This document shows positions 25,396 to 33,137 of a stretch of 37,296 bases of DNA, in pieces. The DNA is from CAYRTD01 sp964426915. GTDB taxonomy: Bacteria > Bacteroidota > Bacteroidia > Bacteroidales > GCA-2748055. The notes under the pieces were generated by a model that did not search any database, had not been told where the DNA came from, and saw only the letters and a program-made list of their open reading frames with translations. The translations under genes and the position numbers were made by a program. The first letter of the stretch is position 1; each line of letters begins with the position of its first letter. Location: positions 1 to 37,296 of the forward strand of contig CAYRTD010000024.1 of NCBI GenBank assembly GCA_964426915.1, given 5' to 3'.

Positions 25396-26685
25396 CTATA
25401 AGCTCCAGTAATCCAGTTCCCGGATCTTATTTCTGAATATACCCTTGAGGTCGACAATAAGAGATTCCTTGAAACAAATCTCTTTAAAGTATTTTTCATT
25501 CAGCGATAAATATTCCTTATGATTAACGGCAATTATCACGCAGTCATAGCGTGGGTTAATTGTCCTGGACAAAGAAAAGCCGTATTCTTCTTTTACTTCT
25601 CCGGAAGATGCGTGAGGGTCAACAACATCCACATTCAACCCAAATTCTTTTAGTTCCCTGTAAACATCAGCTATTTTGGAATTTCTTATATCACTTACAT
25701 TTTCTTTAAAGGTGATTCCCATAATGAGAATCCTGGATTTCCGGGGGTTTTTATCCATGGCAATAAGCTTTTGGGCAATGGTTTTTGCCACATAATTACT
25801 CATTCCATCATTAATACTCCTTCCCGAATTAATGATCTGGGCATGATGTCCGAATTTCGCTGATTTATAAGTAAGATAATAAGGATCCACACCAATGCAA
25901 TGTCCGCCTACAAGACCCGGAAAGAAGTTAAGAAAATTCCATTTGGTTCCCGCTGCTTCCAGAACTTCAAAGGTATTAATATTCATCTTGTTGAATATCA
26001 TAGAAAGTTCATTCATAAAAGCGATGTTAATATCGCGCTGTGAATTCTCTATGATTTTGGCGGCTTCAGCAACCTTAATAGAGCTTGCCCGGTGTACACC
26101 AGCTTCAATGATCATTTCATAAACCTTTGCAATTTCTTCGGAGGATTCCTCATCACAACCTGACGTAACCTTTACGATTTTTGTTAGGGTATGTTTTTTG
26201 TCTCCGGGGTTGATTCGTTCAGGTGAAAACCCCACTTTAAAATCCTTTAAAAAAGAAAGACCGGAATTTTCTTCCAGAAGAGGAACACAGTCCTCTTCGG
26301 TACATCCCGGGTAAACGGTAGATTCGTATACAACGTAATCGCCGGGCTTTAGTGCTTTGCCTACTGAACGGCTTGCACCAAGGAGAGGCCTTAAATCCGG
26401 ACTTTTGTGTTCGTCGATGGGAGTTGGTACAGCAACTATATAGAAATCTGCTTTTTTAAGATCCTCGGGGTCGGATGTAAATTCGATATCCGCATTGTCG
26501 AAATCGGATGATTCAAGTTCATTGCTGGGATCGATTTTTTGCTGCATAAGTTTAATACGCTCTTCTTTGATGTCGAATCCAATAACAGGGACTTTTTTTG
26601 CGAATTCCAAAGCAATGGGCAAGCCTACGTAGCCTAGACCAACGACGGCAATTTTTTTGTCTTTATTAATTATTTCTGAATACAT
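25396..26685 (-). CDS. wbpA: UDP-N-acetylhexosamine 6-dehydrogenase (WbpA/TviB type)
   Basis: This nucleotide-sugar dehydrogenase oxidises C6 of UDP-GlcNAc (or UDP-GalNAc) to the uronic acid. It has the N-terminal NAD fold with VVGLGYVGLPIALEF (GLGYVG 16-21) and VAVPTPID. The central catalytic region has FSPERINPGDKKH and the active-site cysteine C263 in GGHCIGVDPYYL. A C-terminal UDP-binding domain follows (ILIMGITFKENVSDIRNSK). FSPERINPGD and GVDPYYLTYKSA point to the TviB/WbpA group over UDP-glucose dehydrogenase. It is 8 bp after wbpB in an operon with wbpD and wbpE, so UDP-GlcNAc oxidation for a 2,3-diamino-uronic acid is the most economical reading. Length 429 residues, intact. Confidence 0.92.
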   Translation of the reverse strand: MYSEIINKDKKIAVVGLGYVGLPIALEFAKKVPVIGFDIKEERIKLMQQKIDPSNELESSDFDNADIEFTSDPEDLKKADFYIVAVPTPIDEHKSPDLRPLLGASRSVGKALKPGDYVVYESTVYPGCTEEDCVPLLEENSGLSFLKDFKVGFSPERINPGDKKHTLTKIVKVTSGCDEESSEEIAKVYEMIIEAGVHRASSIKVAEAAKIIENSQRDINIAFMNELSMIFNKMNINTFEVLEAAGTKWNFLNFFPGLVGGHCIGVDPYYLTYKSAKFGHHAQIINSGRSINDGMSNYVAKTIAQKLIAMDKNPRKSRILIMGITFKENVSDIRNSKIADVYRELKEFGLNVDVVDPHASSGEVKEEYGFSLSRTINPRYDCVIIAVNHKEYLSLNEKYFKEICFKESLIVDLKGIFRNKIRELDYWSL

Positions 26686-26693
26686 CGGATGAA

Positions 26694-27644
26694 TTATTTT
26701 AATATTTTTTTCAAAATTGGGTGATATTCTCCTTTTAGTCCTACCGGATTAGAATTTCTTATGGTATAAACCGTTTCAATTGAACTTTTCGCATCGCTGA
26801 GACCGAATCCGTTTCCTTTTAATATTTCTTCATAGGTAGTGGTATGCAGATCAGTAAAGCCTCCACTGAATTCAAGTTCTTCACCATCCACATTTATGCT
26901 TCGGTATGTTCTTTGCCCCTTGTCTTTAACTTTTTTGGGTATATCATCATAATCAAGGCTAAGGAACCATCTGACCCTGGCTTTATCCAATTCAAGGTAG
27001 CCTCCGGCTTTATCTTTTTCCAGAACTTGTACAATATTTTCTTTAACATTACCAAATATCCAGGTAAGCATATCAAAAAAATGCACTCCTATATTGGTTG
27101 CGATACCCCCTGATTTTTCGGTGTCACCTTTCCATGAGTAATGGTACCATTTTCCCCGGCTTGTGATATAGGAGAGATCTATATCATGCATCTGACCGGA
27201 AGGAGCAGCCTCAATTTTCTTTTTGAGTTCCAGGATTGAGGGATGATAACGGAGTTGAAGGACGTTATAGACCTTTTTACCTGTCTGCCTTTCAAAATCA
27301 AGCAGGCCATCTATATTCCATGGGTTCAATACCAGAGGTTTTTCACAGATTGCGTCGGCCCCGCTTCTTAATGCAAAACGGATATGAGAATCATGCAGAT
27401 AATTGGGAGAACATATGCTCACATAATCGATATTATTTCCTGTCCTTCGCAGTTTATCAATATGCCTGTCAAATCTTTCAAATTCCACAAAGAAATCGGC
27501 ATTTGGAAAATAATTGTCAATAAATCCAACGCTGTCGAAACGGTCGAGAGCAGCCATCAGGTTATGTCCCGTTTCTTTTATTGCTCTTAGGTGACGAATG
27601 GCGATATATCCGGCAACCCCTATGAGTGTAAAATTTTTTGGCAT
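26694..27644 (-). CDS. wbpB: UDP-N-acetyl-2-amino-2-deoxyglucuronate 3-dehydrogenase (WbpB/WlbA type)
   Basis: This Gfo/Idh/MocA-family oxidoreductase oxidises C3 of UDP-GlcNAcA to the 3-keto sugar, the substrate of the WbpE aminotransferase. I chose the ATG at 27644 (316 residues, the size of characterised WlbA) since the extra N-terminal stretch of the longer frame is not part of the fold. It opens MPKNFTLIGVAGYIAIRHL with the nucleotide-binding GVAGYI. The catalytic lysine is in CEKPLVLNP (K102), followed by LQLRYHPSI and TNIGVHFFDMLTWIFG. These blocks match Bordetella WlbA and Pseudomonas WbpB closely by eye. It lies 10 bp after wbpD and 8 bp before wbpA. Confidence 0.92.
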   Translation of the reverse strand: MPKNFTLIGVAGYIAIRHLRAIKETGHNLMAALDRFDSVGFIDNYFPNADFFVEFERFDRHIDKLRRTGNNIDYVSICSPNYLHDSHIRFALRSGADAICEKPLVLNPWNIDGLLDFERQTGKKVYNVLQLRYHPSILELKKKIEAAPSGQMHDIDLSYITSRGKWYHYSWKGDTEKSGGIATNIGVHFFDMLTWIFGNVKENIVQVLEKDKAGGYLELDKARVRWFLSLDYDDIPKKVKDKGQRTYRSINVDGEELEFSGGFTDLHTTTYEEILKGNGFGLSDAKSSIETVYTIRNSNPVGLKGEYHPILKKILK

Positions 27645-27654
27645 AAGTAAAACA

Positions 27655-28239
27655 CTAATTTTTGAATTTAACAACTATATCATTAACAAGTTTGTATTTA
27701 TCATTACTTTCAGGACAAATGGCTATACCATTATTATCAAAGTTTAGCCTATGGCCGTATTCGCTCATCCATCCACTTTGTTTGGCGGGATTACCGATCA
27801 TGAGCGCATAATCTTTGACATCTTTTGTAATCACAGCACCGGCACCAATAAAAGAATACTTTCCAATGGTATTACCACAGATTATTGTTGCATTAGCACC
27901 TATTGATGCACCCTGCTTGACCAGGGTTTGCATATACTGATCTTTTCTTCTTACTGCACTTCTTGGATTTATCACGTTGGTAAAAACCATTGAAGGGCCC
28001 AGAAACACATCATCCTCACAGATAACTCCGGTGTAAACGGAAACATTGTTTTGAACTTTTACATTATTCCCCAGGATTACCTGGGGGGATATTACCACAT
28101 TCTGTCCCAGATTGCAATTTTCTCCTATGATACAATTATTCATTACATGTGAGAAATGCCATATCTTTGTCCCGGGACCAATTACACAGCCTTCATCAAT
28201 CACTGCTGTCTCATGAGAGAAATACTTTTTTTCTTCCAT
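27655..28239 (-). CDS. wbpD: UDP-2-acetamido-3-amino-2,3-dideoxy-D-glucuronate N-acetyltransferase (WbpD/WlbB type)
   Basis: This left-handed beta-helix acetyltransferase adds the 3-N-acetyl group after transamination. The 194 residues carry hexapeptide repeats from about residue 15 (VIGPGTKIW, IIGENCNLGQNVVISPQ, VILGNNVKVQNNVSVY). The family-specific block KIWHFSHVM and the loop FTNVINPRSAVRRKDQY are present, followed by YSFIGAGAVITKDVKDYALMIGNPAKQSGW. It starts 3 bp after wbpE and is followed by wbpB. Intact. In P. gingivalis the equivalent enzyme belongs to the Wbp branch that makes the sugar linked to T9SS cargo. Confidence 0.92.
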   Translation of the reverse strand: MEEKKYFSHETAVIDEGCVIGPGTKIWHFSHVMNNCIIGENCNLGQNVVISPQVILGNNVKVQNNVSVYTGVICEDDVFLGPSMVFTNVINPRSAVRRKDQYMQTLVKQGASIGANATIICGNTIGKYSFIGAGAVITKDVKDYALMIGNPAKQSGWMSEYGHRLNFDNNGIAICPESNDKYKLVNDIVVKFKN

Positions 28240-28242
28240 TAT

Positions 28243-29373
28243 CTAGTTCTTAAAAAAACTTTTGACAGCATCACAGATATAGTTTAGCTGATCTTTTGTC
28301 AGTTCCGTATGCATTGGGAGCGAGAGCACCTCCCGTGTGGCTTTTTCCGTTACAGGAAAATCGCCTTCTTTGTATCCAAGATCTTTATATGCTTTTTGTA
28401 AGTGCAGTCCGACAGGATAGTAGATCATTGCCGGAATATCCTTTTCGTTGAGATATTTTTTAAGGGAATCCCTTTCGTTTTCCGGTACCCTGATGGTATA
28501 CTGATGAAAAATATGACCGGAATATGCAGATCTTACCGGAAGTTTAATATCCGGAATCCCGGCAAGCAAAGTATCGTAATAATCGGCTGCTTTCCTACGG
28601 GAAATATGGTAATCATTAAGATAGCGGAGCTTAATTTTCAAAATTGCAGCCTGCAGGGTATCAAGTCTTGAATTAACACCAACATAATCGTAGTGATACC
28701 GCACTTTCATTCCGTGATTCACCATGGCCGATATCTTTTCAGCCATTAATTTGTCCCGGGTAAAAATAGCGCCGCCATCTCCGAAAGCGCCCAGGTTTTT
28801 TGAAGGGAAAAATGAAGTGCATCCTACATCTCCTATGGTTCCTGCCTTTTGTGATTTGTTTTCATTGAAATAATAGTTTGCTCCAAGGGCCTGGGCTGCA
28901 TCTTCGACGATAAACAGTTCTTTTTCCTTTGCTATATCCAGGATTCCAGTCATATCGGCACACTGGCCAAAAAGATGCACAGGAAGAATGACCCTGGTTT
29001 TTTCTGAGACAGTGTTGCGTATTTTGTTAACATCAAGAATGAATGTATCTTCTTCTATATCGGCAAGGACAGGTTTTAGCCCCAGAAGTTTAATAACCTC
29101 GATAGTTGCAATAAATGTAAAGGGGGTTGTAATCACTTCATCACCTGGCTTGAGGTTTAGAGCCATAAGGGCGACCTGAAGGGCATCGGTACCGTTTCCA
29201 CAGGGTATTACATGGTCAACTTCCAGATACTTTTCCAGTTCTTCTGCGAATTCTTTTACTTCCGGTCCTTTGATAAAAGAGGTGTTTTCAATTACATCCC
29301 TGATTGCATTCATTATTTCCGGTTCAATTTTCCGGAATTGTGAAAGCAAATCGACCATTTGGATTTTTCTCAT
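28243..29373 (-). CDS. wbpE: UDP-2-acetamido-2-deoxy-3-oxo-glucuronate aminotransferase (WbpE/WlbC type, PorR-like)
   Basis: This PLP-dependent DegT/DnrJ/EryC1 aminotransferase puts an amino group on C3 of the keto-uronic acid made by WbpB. I chose the ATG at 29373 (376 residues; MRKIQMVDLLSQF), since the longer frame adds no family sequence. The cofactor lysine is K192 in SFFPSKNLGAFGDGG. ATPFTF-type TTPFTFIATIEV, GNGTDALQVAL and VHLFGQCADM are also present. The P. gingivalis homologue, PorR, is needed for anchoring T9SS cargo to A-LPS. It is the first gene of the six-gene operon. On the minus strand a TATCTTAG (29397-29404, seven of eight matches to the -7 consensus) lies 23 bases upstream and may be its promoter. 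Confidence 0.92.
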   Translation of the reverse strand: MRKIQMVDLLSQFRKIEPEIMNAIRDVIENTSFIKGPEVKEFAEELEKYLEVDHVIPCGNGTDALQVALMALNLKPGDEVITTPFTFIATIEVIKLLGLKPVLADIEEDTFILDVNKIRNTVSEKTRVILPVHLFGQCADMTGILDIAKEKELFIVEDAAQALGANYYFNENKSQKAGTIGDVGCTSFFPSKNLGAFGDGGAIFTRDKLMAEKISAMVNHGMKVRYHYDYVGVNSRLDTLQAAILKIKLRYLNDYHISRRKAADYYDTLLAGIPDIKLPVRSAYSGHIFHQYTIRVPENERDSLKKYLNEKDIPAMIYYPVGLHLQKAYKDLGYKEGDFPVTEKATREVLSLPMHTELTKDQLNYICDAVKSFFKN

Positions 29374-29422
29374 AGCATTCACCGTATTTTGATCTGCTAA
29401 GATAAATAATATCAGCAAGAAA

Positions 29423-29457
29423 TTTGGTGATCATTTAATGAAAGGTTAGTAAATTTG
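29423..29457 (+). promoter_or_regulatory. Candidate promoter for the HU/SPOR gene
   Basis: TAAATTTG (29450-29457) matches TAnnTTTG fully, and TTTG at 29423-29426 lies 23 bases upstream, a little further than usual. The -7 box ends 66 bases before the TTG start codon. The 150-base divergent gap to wbpE holds no other clear structure. Confidence 0.45.
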
Positions 29458-29523
29458 TTTGGAAGGTAATCAGAACACTATTAATTTTGGAGAAAACATT
29501 TTCTTAATAGGGGAAAAATTAAA

Positions 29524-30783
29524 TTGGACATTCAAAACTATATTGCTGCATTTCTGCTTACACATGATAAGCTTCACTTTCCGGGTTTAGGAACTATAGT
29601 AATAGTTCATTCCGGTGCAAATGTTGAAAAAGCCAGGATCAGTCCACCGGGATCGGAACTGGTCTTTACATCAGAAGAAAATGCTGATGAGGAAAATCAC
29701 TTTGCAGGATATTTAGCGGAACAGGAGAACATAAGTGATGAGGAAGCTATGCAGAGGTTCCTGGAATTTATTGATGAGATAAAATTTGCTTTTAACAAGA
29801 CCGATAGCTTCACTATACCCGGTGTATGTACTCTGGCTCTTGATGAAGATAATAATGTAAATCTTGAACAAGATCGTGATTTCATTGCTGATCCTGAATA
29901 TTACGGTCTGGAAAGCTTTGAAATTGATTCTTTGAGGGATGCGGAAGAAGATGAAAGGGATAGTGGAGAAAAAGAAACTGAACCTGAGGAGAGGAAAGAT
30001 TTTTACAGTGAAAAAATGGGATGGGTCCTTGATGAAGAGCAGGACATGCATAAATTTGAGGAAACTTATATTAGAGGTTCTGCAAACAATGTTCGGAAAT
30101 TTGACAAAAGAGAAGAAAAAGAAGAACAGTCTGCTACAGAAAAAGAATCTCAGAGGTCTTTTCCGGATCCCCCACCACCACCTCCTCCTCCTGTTTCCCC
30201 AGCTCCTCCGGGTGCTTCAGGGAAAATGAAAAGAAAAGGAAGGAGACGTGGATTAAGAATTGCTCTTACTATTACAGGAATTGTAATATTAATTATTGCT
30301 GCATTTATTCTTATTCCGGTAAAGACGGAAATTTTCACTAATGACATTGATTTCCATGATATTTTTGGGAGTTCCGGGGAGATGGAAGTTAATGATAACT
30401 TTTCGGATGTAAAAGATGAGGAATTCGATTTTGATGAAATGGTTGATGGCCTCGGAGACGAGCTCGATTCATCTGCAAGGATGGAAAATGCTTTAGGCAT
30501 GCCTGAAGAATCGTCAGAAAAAGCTGCATCAGTAGATGGCGATAAGGAGGAATACATTGAATATCATATAATTGCGGGCAGTTTTCGTGATTATGAGAAT
30601 GCACGTGAACTTCAGCAGGAGCTTACCCTAATGGGTTATCCCAGTTTGATCATTGAGCCGGGAAACGGCATTTACCGGGTAAGTGCAATTTCTTTCAGGG
30701 ATAAAGTTACAGCGCTGAATGAACTGGTTGCATTTCGTGAAAAAACAGGATTAAGCACTGCCTGGTTAATGAACCTTGAATAG
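29524..30783 (+). CDS. HU-CCDC81-like and SPOR domain membrane protein
   Basis: The 419 residues have four parts. Residues 1-125 resemble the paired HU-related (CCDC81-type) domains of Bacteroidota, starting with IQNYIAAFLLTHDKLHFPGLGTI. Residues 126-242 are an acidic then proline-rich linker (eight prolines at 216-223), followed by a basic patch KMKRKGRRRG. One transmembrane helix spans 244-265. A C-terminal SPOR domain (about 346-417; EYHIIAGSFRDYENA) normally binds glycan strands stripped of peptides at the division septum. The N-terminus should be cytoplasmic and the SPOR domain periplasmic. The start appears to be TTG at 29524 because it aligns with the family start and no ATG fits nearby. 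It is divergent from the Wbp operon and convergent with metG (11 bp apart). Confidence 0.85.
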   Translation: MDIQNYIAAFLLTHDKLHFPGLGTIVIVHSGANVEKARISPPGSELVFTSEENADEENHFAGYLAEQENISDEEAMQRFLEFIDEIKFAFNKTDSFTIPGVCTLALDEDNNVNLEQDRDFIADPEYYGLESFEIDSLRDAEEDERDSGEKETEPEERKDFYSEKMGWVLDEEQDMHKFEETYIRGSANNVRKFDKREEKEEQSATEKESQRSFPDPPPPPPPPVSPAPPGASGKMKRKGRRRGLRIALTITGIVILIIAAFILIPVKTEIFTNDIDFHDIFGSSGEMEVNDNFSDVKDEEFDFDEMVDGLGDELDSSARMENALGMPEESSEKAASVDGDKEEYIEYHIIAGSFRDYENARELQQELTLMGYPSLIIEPGNGIYRVSAISFRDKVTALNELVAFREKTGLSTAWLMNLE

Positions 30784-30794
30784 GAAAGAGAGCT

Positions 30795-32828
30795 TCAATT
30801 AACCGGTGCACCGTTTGAAGCATTTTCGCCGGGCTCAACAAAATAGAGCTGACCGTCTGGTTCTTCCGAAAGTAATAACATTCCCTGCGATTCTATTCCT
30901 TTGATCTTTCTTGGAGCCAGGTTGAGGAGAATACATACCTTTTTTCCGGGCAGGTCTTTAGGATTATAATATTCTGCAATGCCTGAAACTACGGTTCTCT
31001 GATCAATACCTGTATCCACCTTCATTTTGATCAGTTTTTTGGTCTTTGCTACTTTTTCTGCTTCCAGTATGGTGGCTACACGTATGTCCATTTTGGTGAA
31101 ATCTTCGAAACTAATTTCTTCTTTGGAGGGACTCAGTTTTTTTCCGGCATTCTCATTATCCACTTTATTTTCCTGCAATTTTTTTAATTGGACATCAATT
31201 TCATCATCCTCGATTTTCTGAAAAAGGAGGGAAGGACTTTGAATTTCGTGATTTTCCGGGATTATGTTTGTTTTCCCGGCACTGTCCCATTTAAGATCCT
31301 TCAGATTCAGGAATCCCTTTAATTTTTCAGAGGTTGAGGGGAGAAAGGGATTGGAGAGGATTGCCAGGTTAGCTGTAAGCTGAAGAGATATGTGCAGGAT
31401 AGTTTTAACCCTTTCTTTGTCGGTCTTGATCAGTTTCCACGGCTCGGTATCGGCCAGGTATTTATTTCCAAGCCGGGCAAGGTTCATAGTTTCTTTTAGG
31501 GCTTCTCTGAATTTAAATTCCTCGAGAGCCTCTTCGATTTTATTTTTCAGCAGACCGATTTCATTTAATACCTTCTTATCTTCTTCATTAAGATTGGTAA
31601 TAGCAGGAATGATTCCACCGAAATATTTATGGGTAAGAACCATTGCCCTGTTTACAAAGTTTCCCAATATGGCTACCAGTTCGTTGTTATTTCTGGACTG
31701 GAAATCTTTCCATGTGAAATCATTGTCTTTGGTTTCAGGGGCATTTGCACACAGGACATACCTGAGCACATCCTGTTTATCCGGAAAATCTTCGAGGTAT
31801 TCATGCAGCCATACTGCCCAGTTTTTGGAGGTAGAGAGTTTATCTCCTTCGAGATTCAGAAATTCATTTGCCGGCACATTTTCCGGAAGTATATAACTTC
31901 CCTCGGCTTTCAGCATAACGGGAAAAACAATGCAGTGAAAGACGATATTATCCTTGCCAATAAAATGTATAAGCCTGGTTTTTTCATCTTTCCAGTACTT
32001 TTCCCAGTCGGGGGTAAGTTCCCGGGTTGCGGAAATATATCCTATGGGGGCGTCGAACCAGACATAAAGTACTTTTCCCTCTGCATTTTCAACGGGTACG
32101 GGGATTCCCCAGTCCAGGTCCCGGCTTACTGCCCGTGGATGAAGTCCGCTGTCGAGCCATGACTTACACTGTCCGTAAACATTAGGTTTCCAGTGTTTAT
32201 TATCTTCGAGTATCCATTTTCTGAGAAAATCTTCATATTCATTAAGAGGAAGGAACCAGTGTTTGGTTTCTTTCAATTCGGGTACTGAGCCAGAGATGGT
32301 AGATTTAGGCTTTATCAGGTCAGTAGGGTTAAGTGATGAGCCGCAGCTTTCGCATTGATCCCCGTATGCGTTTTCATTTCCGCATTCAGGACAGGTCCCG
32401 GTAATGTATCGGTCGGCCAGAAATTGTTTAGCCTCAGGATCATAATATTGTTCGGTAGTTTTTTCCAGGAATTTATCTTTATCGTAAAGAGTTTTAAAGA
32501 AGGATGAAGCAGTTTCGTAATGCACCGGTGAAGTTGTGCGGGAATAAATGTCGAATGTGATTCCTAATTTTTCGAAAGACCTCTTATTGAGTTCATGGTA
32601 TCTGTCGACGATGTCTTTCGGGGAAACCCCTTCTTGTCTTGCTTTGATTGTAATGGGCACTCCATGTTCATCAGAGCCGCAAATAAACAATATATCTTTT
32701 CCTTTAAGTCTGAGATATCGGGAATAAATATCAGCAGGAATATAAACTCCGGCGAGATGACCGAGGTGGATGGGGCCGTTTGCGTACGGCAGGGCAGCGG
32801 TTAAGAGATATCTCTGGTAATCTTTCAT
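30795..32828 (-). CDS. metG: Methionyl-tRNA synthetase
   Basis: MetG charges tRNA-Met. The ATG at 32828 gives 677 residues and the expected start MKDYQRYLLTAALPYANGP; a longer frame only adds promoter DNA. It shows the class I signature HLGH (21-24), a zinc-binding insert with four cysteines (CPECGNENAYGDQCESCG), the KMSKS-equivalent KLSTSKN and an anticodon-binding helical domain. A C-terminal tRNA-binding OB domain of about 105 residues (FTKMDIRVATILEAE to the end) is fused. A low-complexity linker (about 545-570) precedes that domain. It is a single-gene unit with a good promoter. Confidence 0.97.
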   Translation of the reverse strand: MKDYQRYLLTAALPYANGPIHLGHLAGVYIPADIYSRYLRLKGKDILFICGSDEHGVPITIKARQEGVSPKDIVDRYHELNKRSFEKLGITFDIYSRTTSPVHYETASSFFKTLYDKDKFLEKTTEQYYDPEAKQFLADRYITGTCPECGNENAYGDQCESCGSSLNPTDLIKPKSTISGSVPELKETKHWFLPLNEYEDFLRKWILEDNKHWKPNVYGQCKSWLDSGLHPRAVSRDLDWGIPVPVENAEGKVLYVWFDAPIGYISATRELTPDWEKYWKDEKTRLIHFIGKDNIVFHCIVFPVMLKAEGSYILPENVPANEFLNLEGDKLSTSKNWAVWLHEYLEDFPDKQDVLRYVLCANAPETKDNDFTWKDFQSRNNNELVAILGNFVNRAMVLTHKYFGGIIPAITNLNEEDKKVLNEIGLLKNKIEEALEEFKFREALKETMNLARLGNKYLADTEPWKLIKTDKERVKTILHISLQLTANLAILSNPFLPSTSEKLKGFLNLKDLKWDSAGKTNIIPENHEIQSPSLLFQKIEDDEIDVQLKKLQENKVDNENAGKKLSPSKEEISFEDFTKMDIRVATILEAEKVAKTKKLIKMKVDTGIDQRTVVSGIAEYYNPKDLPGKKVCILLNLAPRKIKGIESQGMLLLSEEPDGQLYFVEPGENASNGAPVN

Positions 32829-32849
32829 TTTTTTAGAAATTTTGAAATG

Positions 32850-32879
32850 CAAAGATAAGAAAAAGGGAATAGGGAGCAA
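32850..32879 (-). promoter_or_regulatory. metG: metG promoter (-33 TTG, -7 TATCTTTG)
   Basis: On the minus strand TTG (32877-32879) is followed after 19 bases by TATCTTTG (32850-32857), a full match to the Bacteroidota two-box promoter with standard spacing. The -7 box ends 21 bases upstream of the metG ATG. This is the best promoter in the window and supports the chosen start codon. Confidence 0.75.
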
Positions 32880-33019
32880 TTTCCCCTACTGTCTGTGATA
32901 ATAAATTTAAATGGAGTATTGAAGTAATAATTTCAGGGAGGGAAATTTATAAAAAAGAGGGGGATGGGGTTAAAGGTTGTTTTTTAGGTGACTGGTTTAT
33001 AGGCGGTTATGGTGTGCGA

Positions 33020-33067
33020 AACCCGAACAGACCCTAAGGGTTGTAACCCTTAGGGTCTGTTCGGGTT
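33020..33067. repeat. Perfect 23-bp inverted repeat with 2-base loop
   Basis: The arms 33020-33042 and 33045-33067 are exact reverse complements, separated only by GT. The inner part reads ACCCTAAGGGTT-GT-AACCCTTAGGGT. It lies in the 309-base divergent gap between metG and the LD-carboxypeptidase gene, upstream of the promoter candidates of the latter. It has no T-run and no gene ends into it, so it does not look like a terminator. Apart from this hairpin and the promoters, the gap (32829-33137) holds nothing else I can support. Confidence 0.85.
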
Positions 33068-33091
33068 CTAAGAAGCTCTTGAAGCTAAAAA

Positions 33092-33122
33092 TAAGTTTGT
33101 AAGCAAAATTTCCGTATTTTTG
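33092..33122 (+). promoter_or_regulatory. Two overlapping -7 candidates for the LD-carboxypeptidase operon
   Basis: TAAGTTTG (33092-33099) and TATTTTTG (33115-33122) both match TAnnTTTG fully. The first leaves a 38-base gap to the ATG at 33138 and is the more usual distance. The second would leave only about 10 bases of leader. Neither has a -33 box at ideal spacing. Confidence 0.4.
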
Positions 33123-33137
33123 GAAAAATTCATTTTA

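Noticed and set aside
30150..30557. Minus-strand frame with a glycine run opposite the HU/SPOR gene
   Set aside because: The glycine run is the complement of the proline-rich linker of the real gene, and the frame has no other features.
32829..33137. T-box or other riboswitch leader for metG
   Set aside because: The promoter lies about 20 bases upstream of the start codon, leaving no room for a leader structure. The 48-nt hairpin lies upstream of the promoter.
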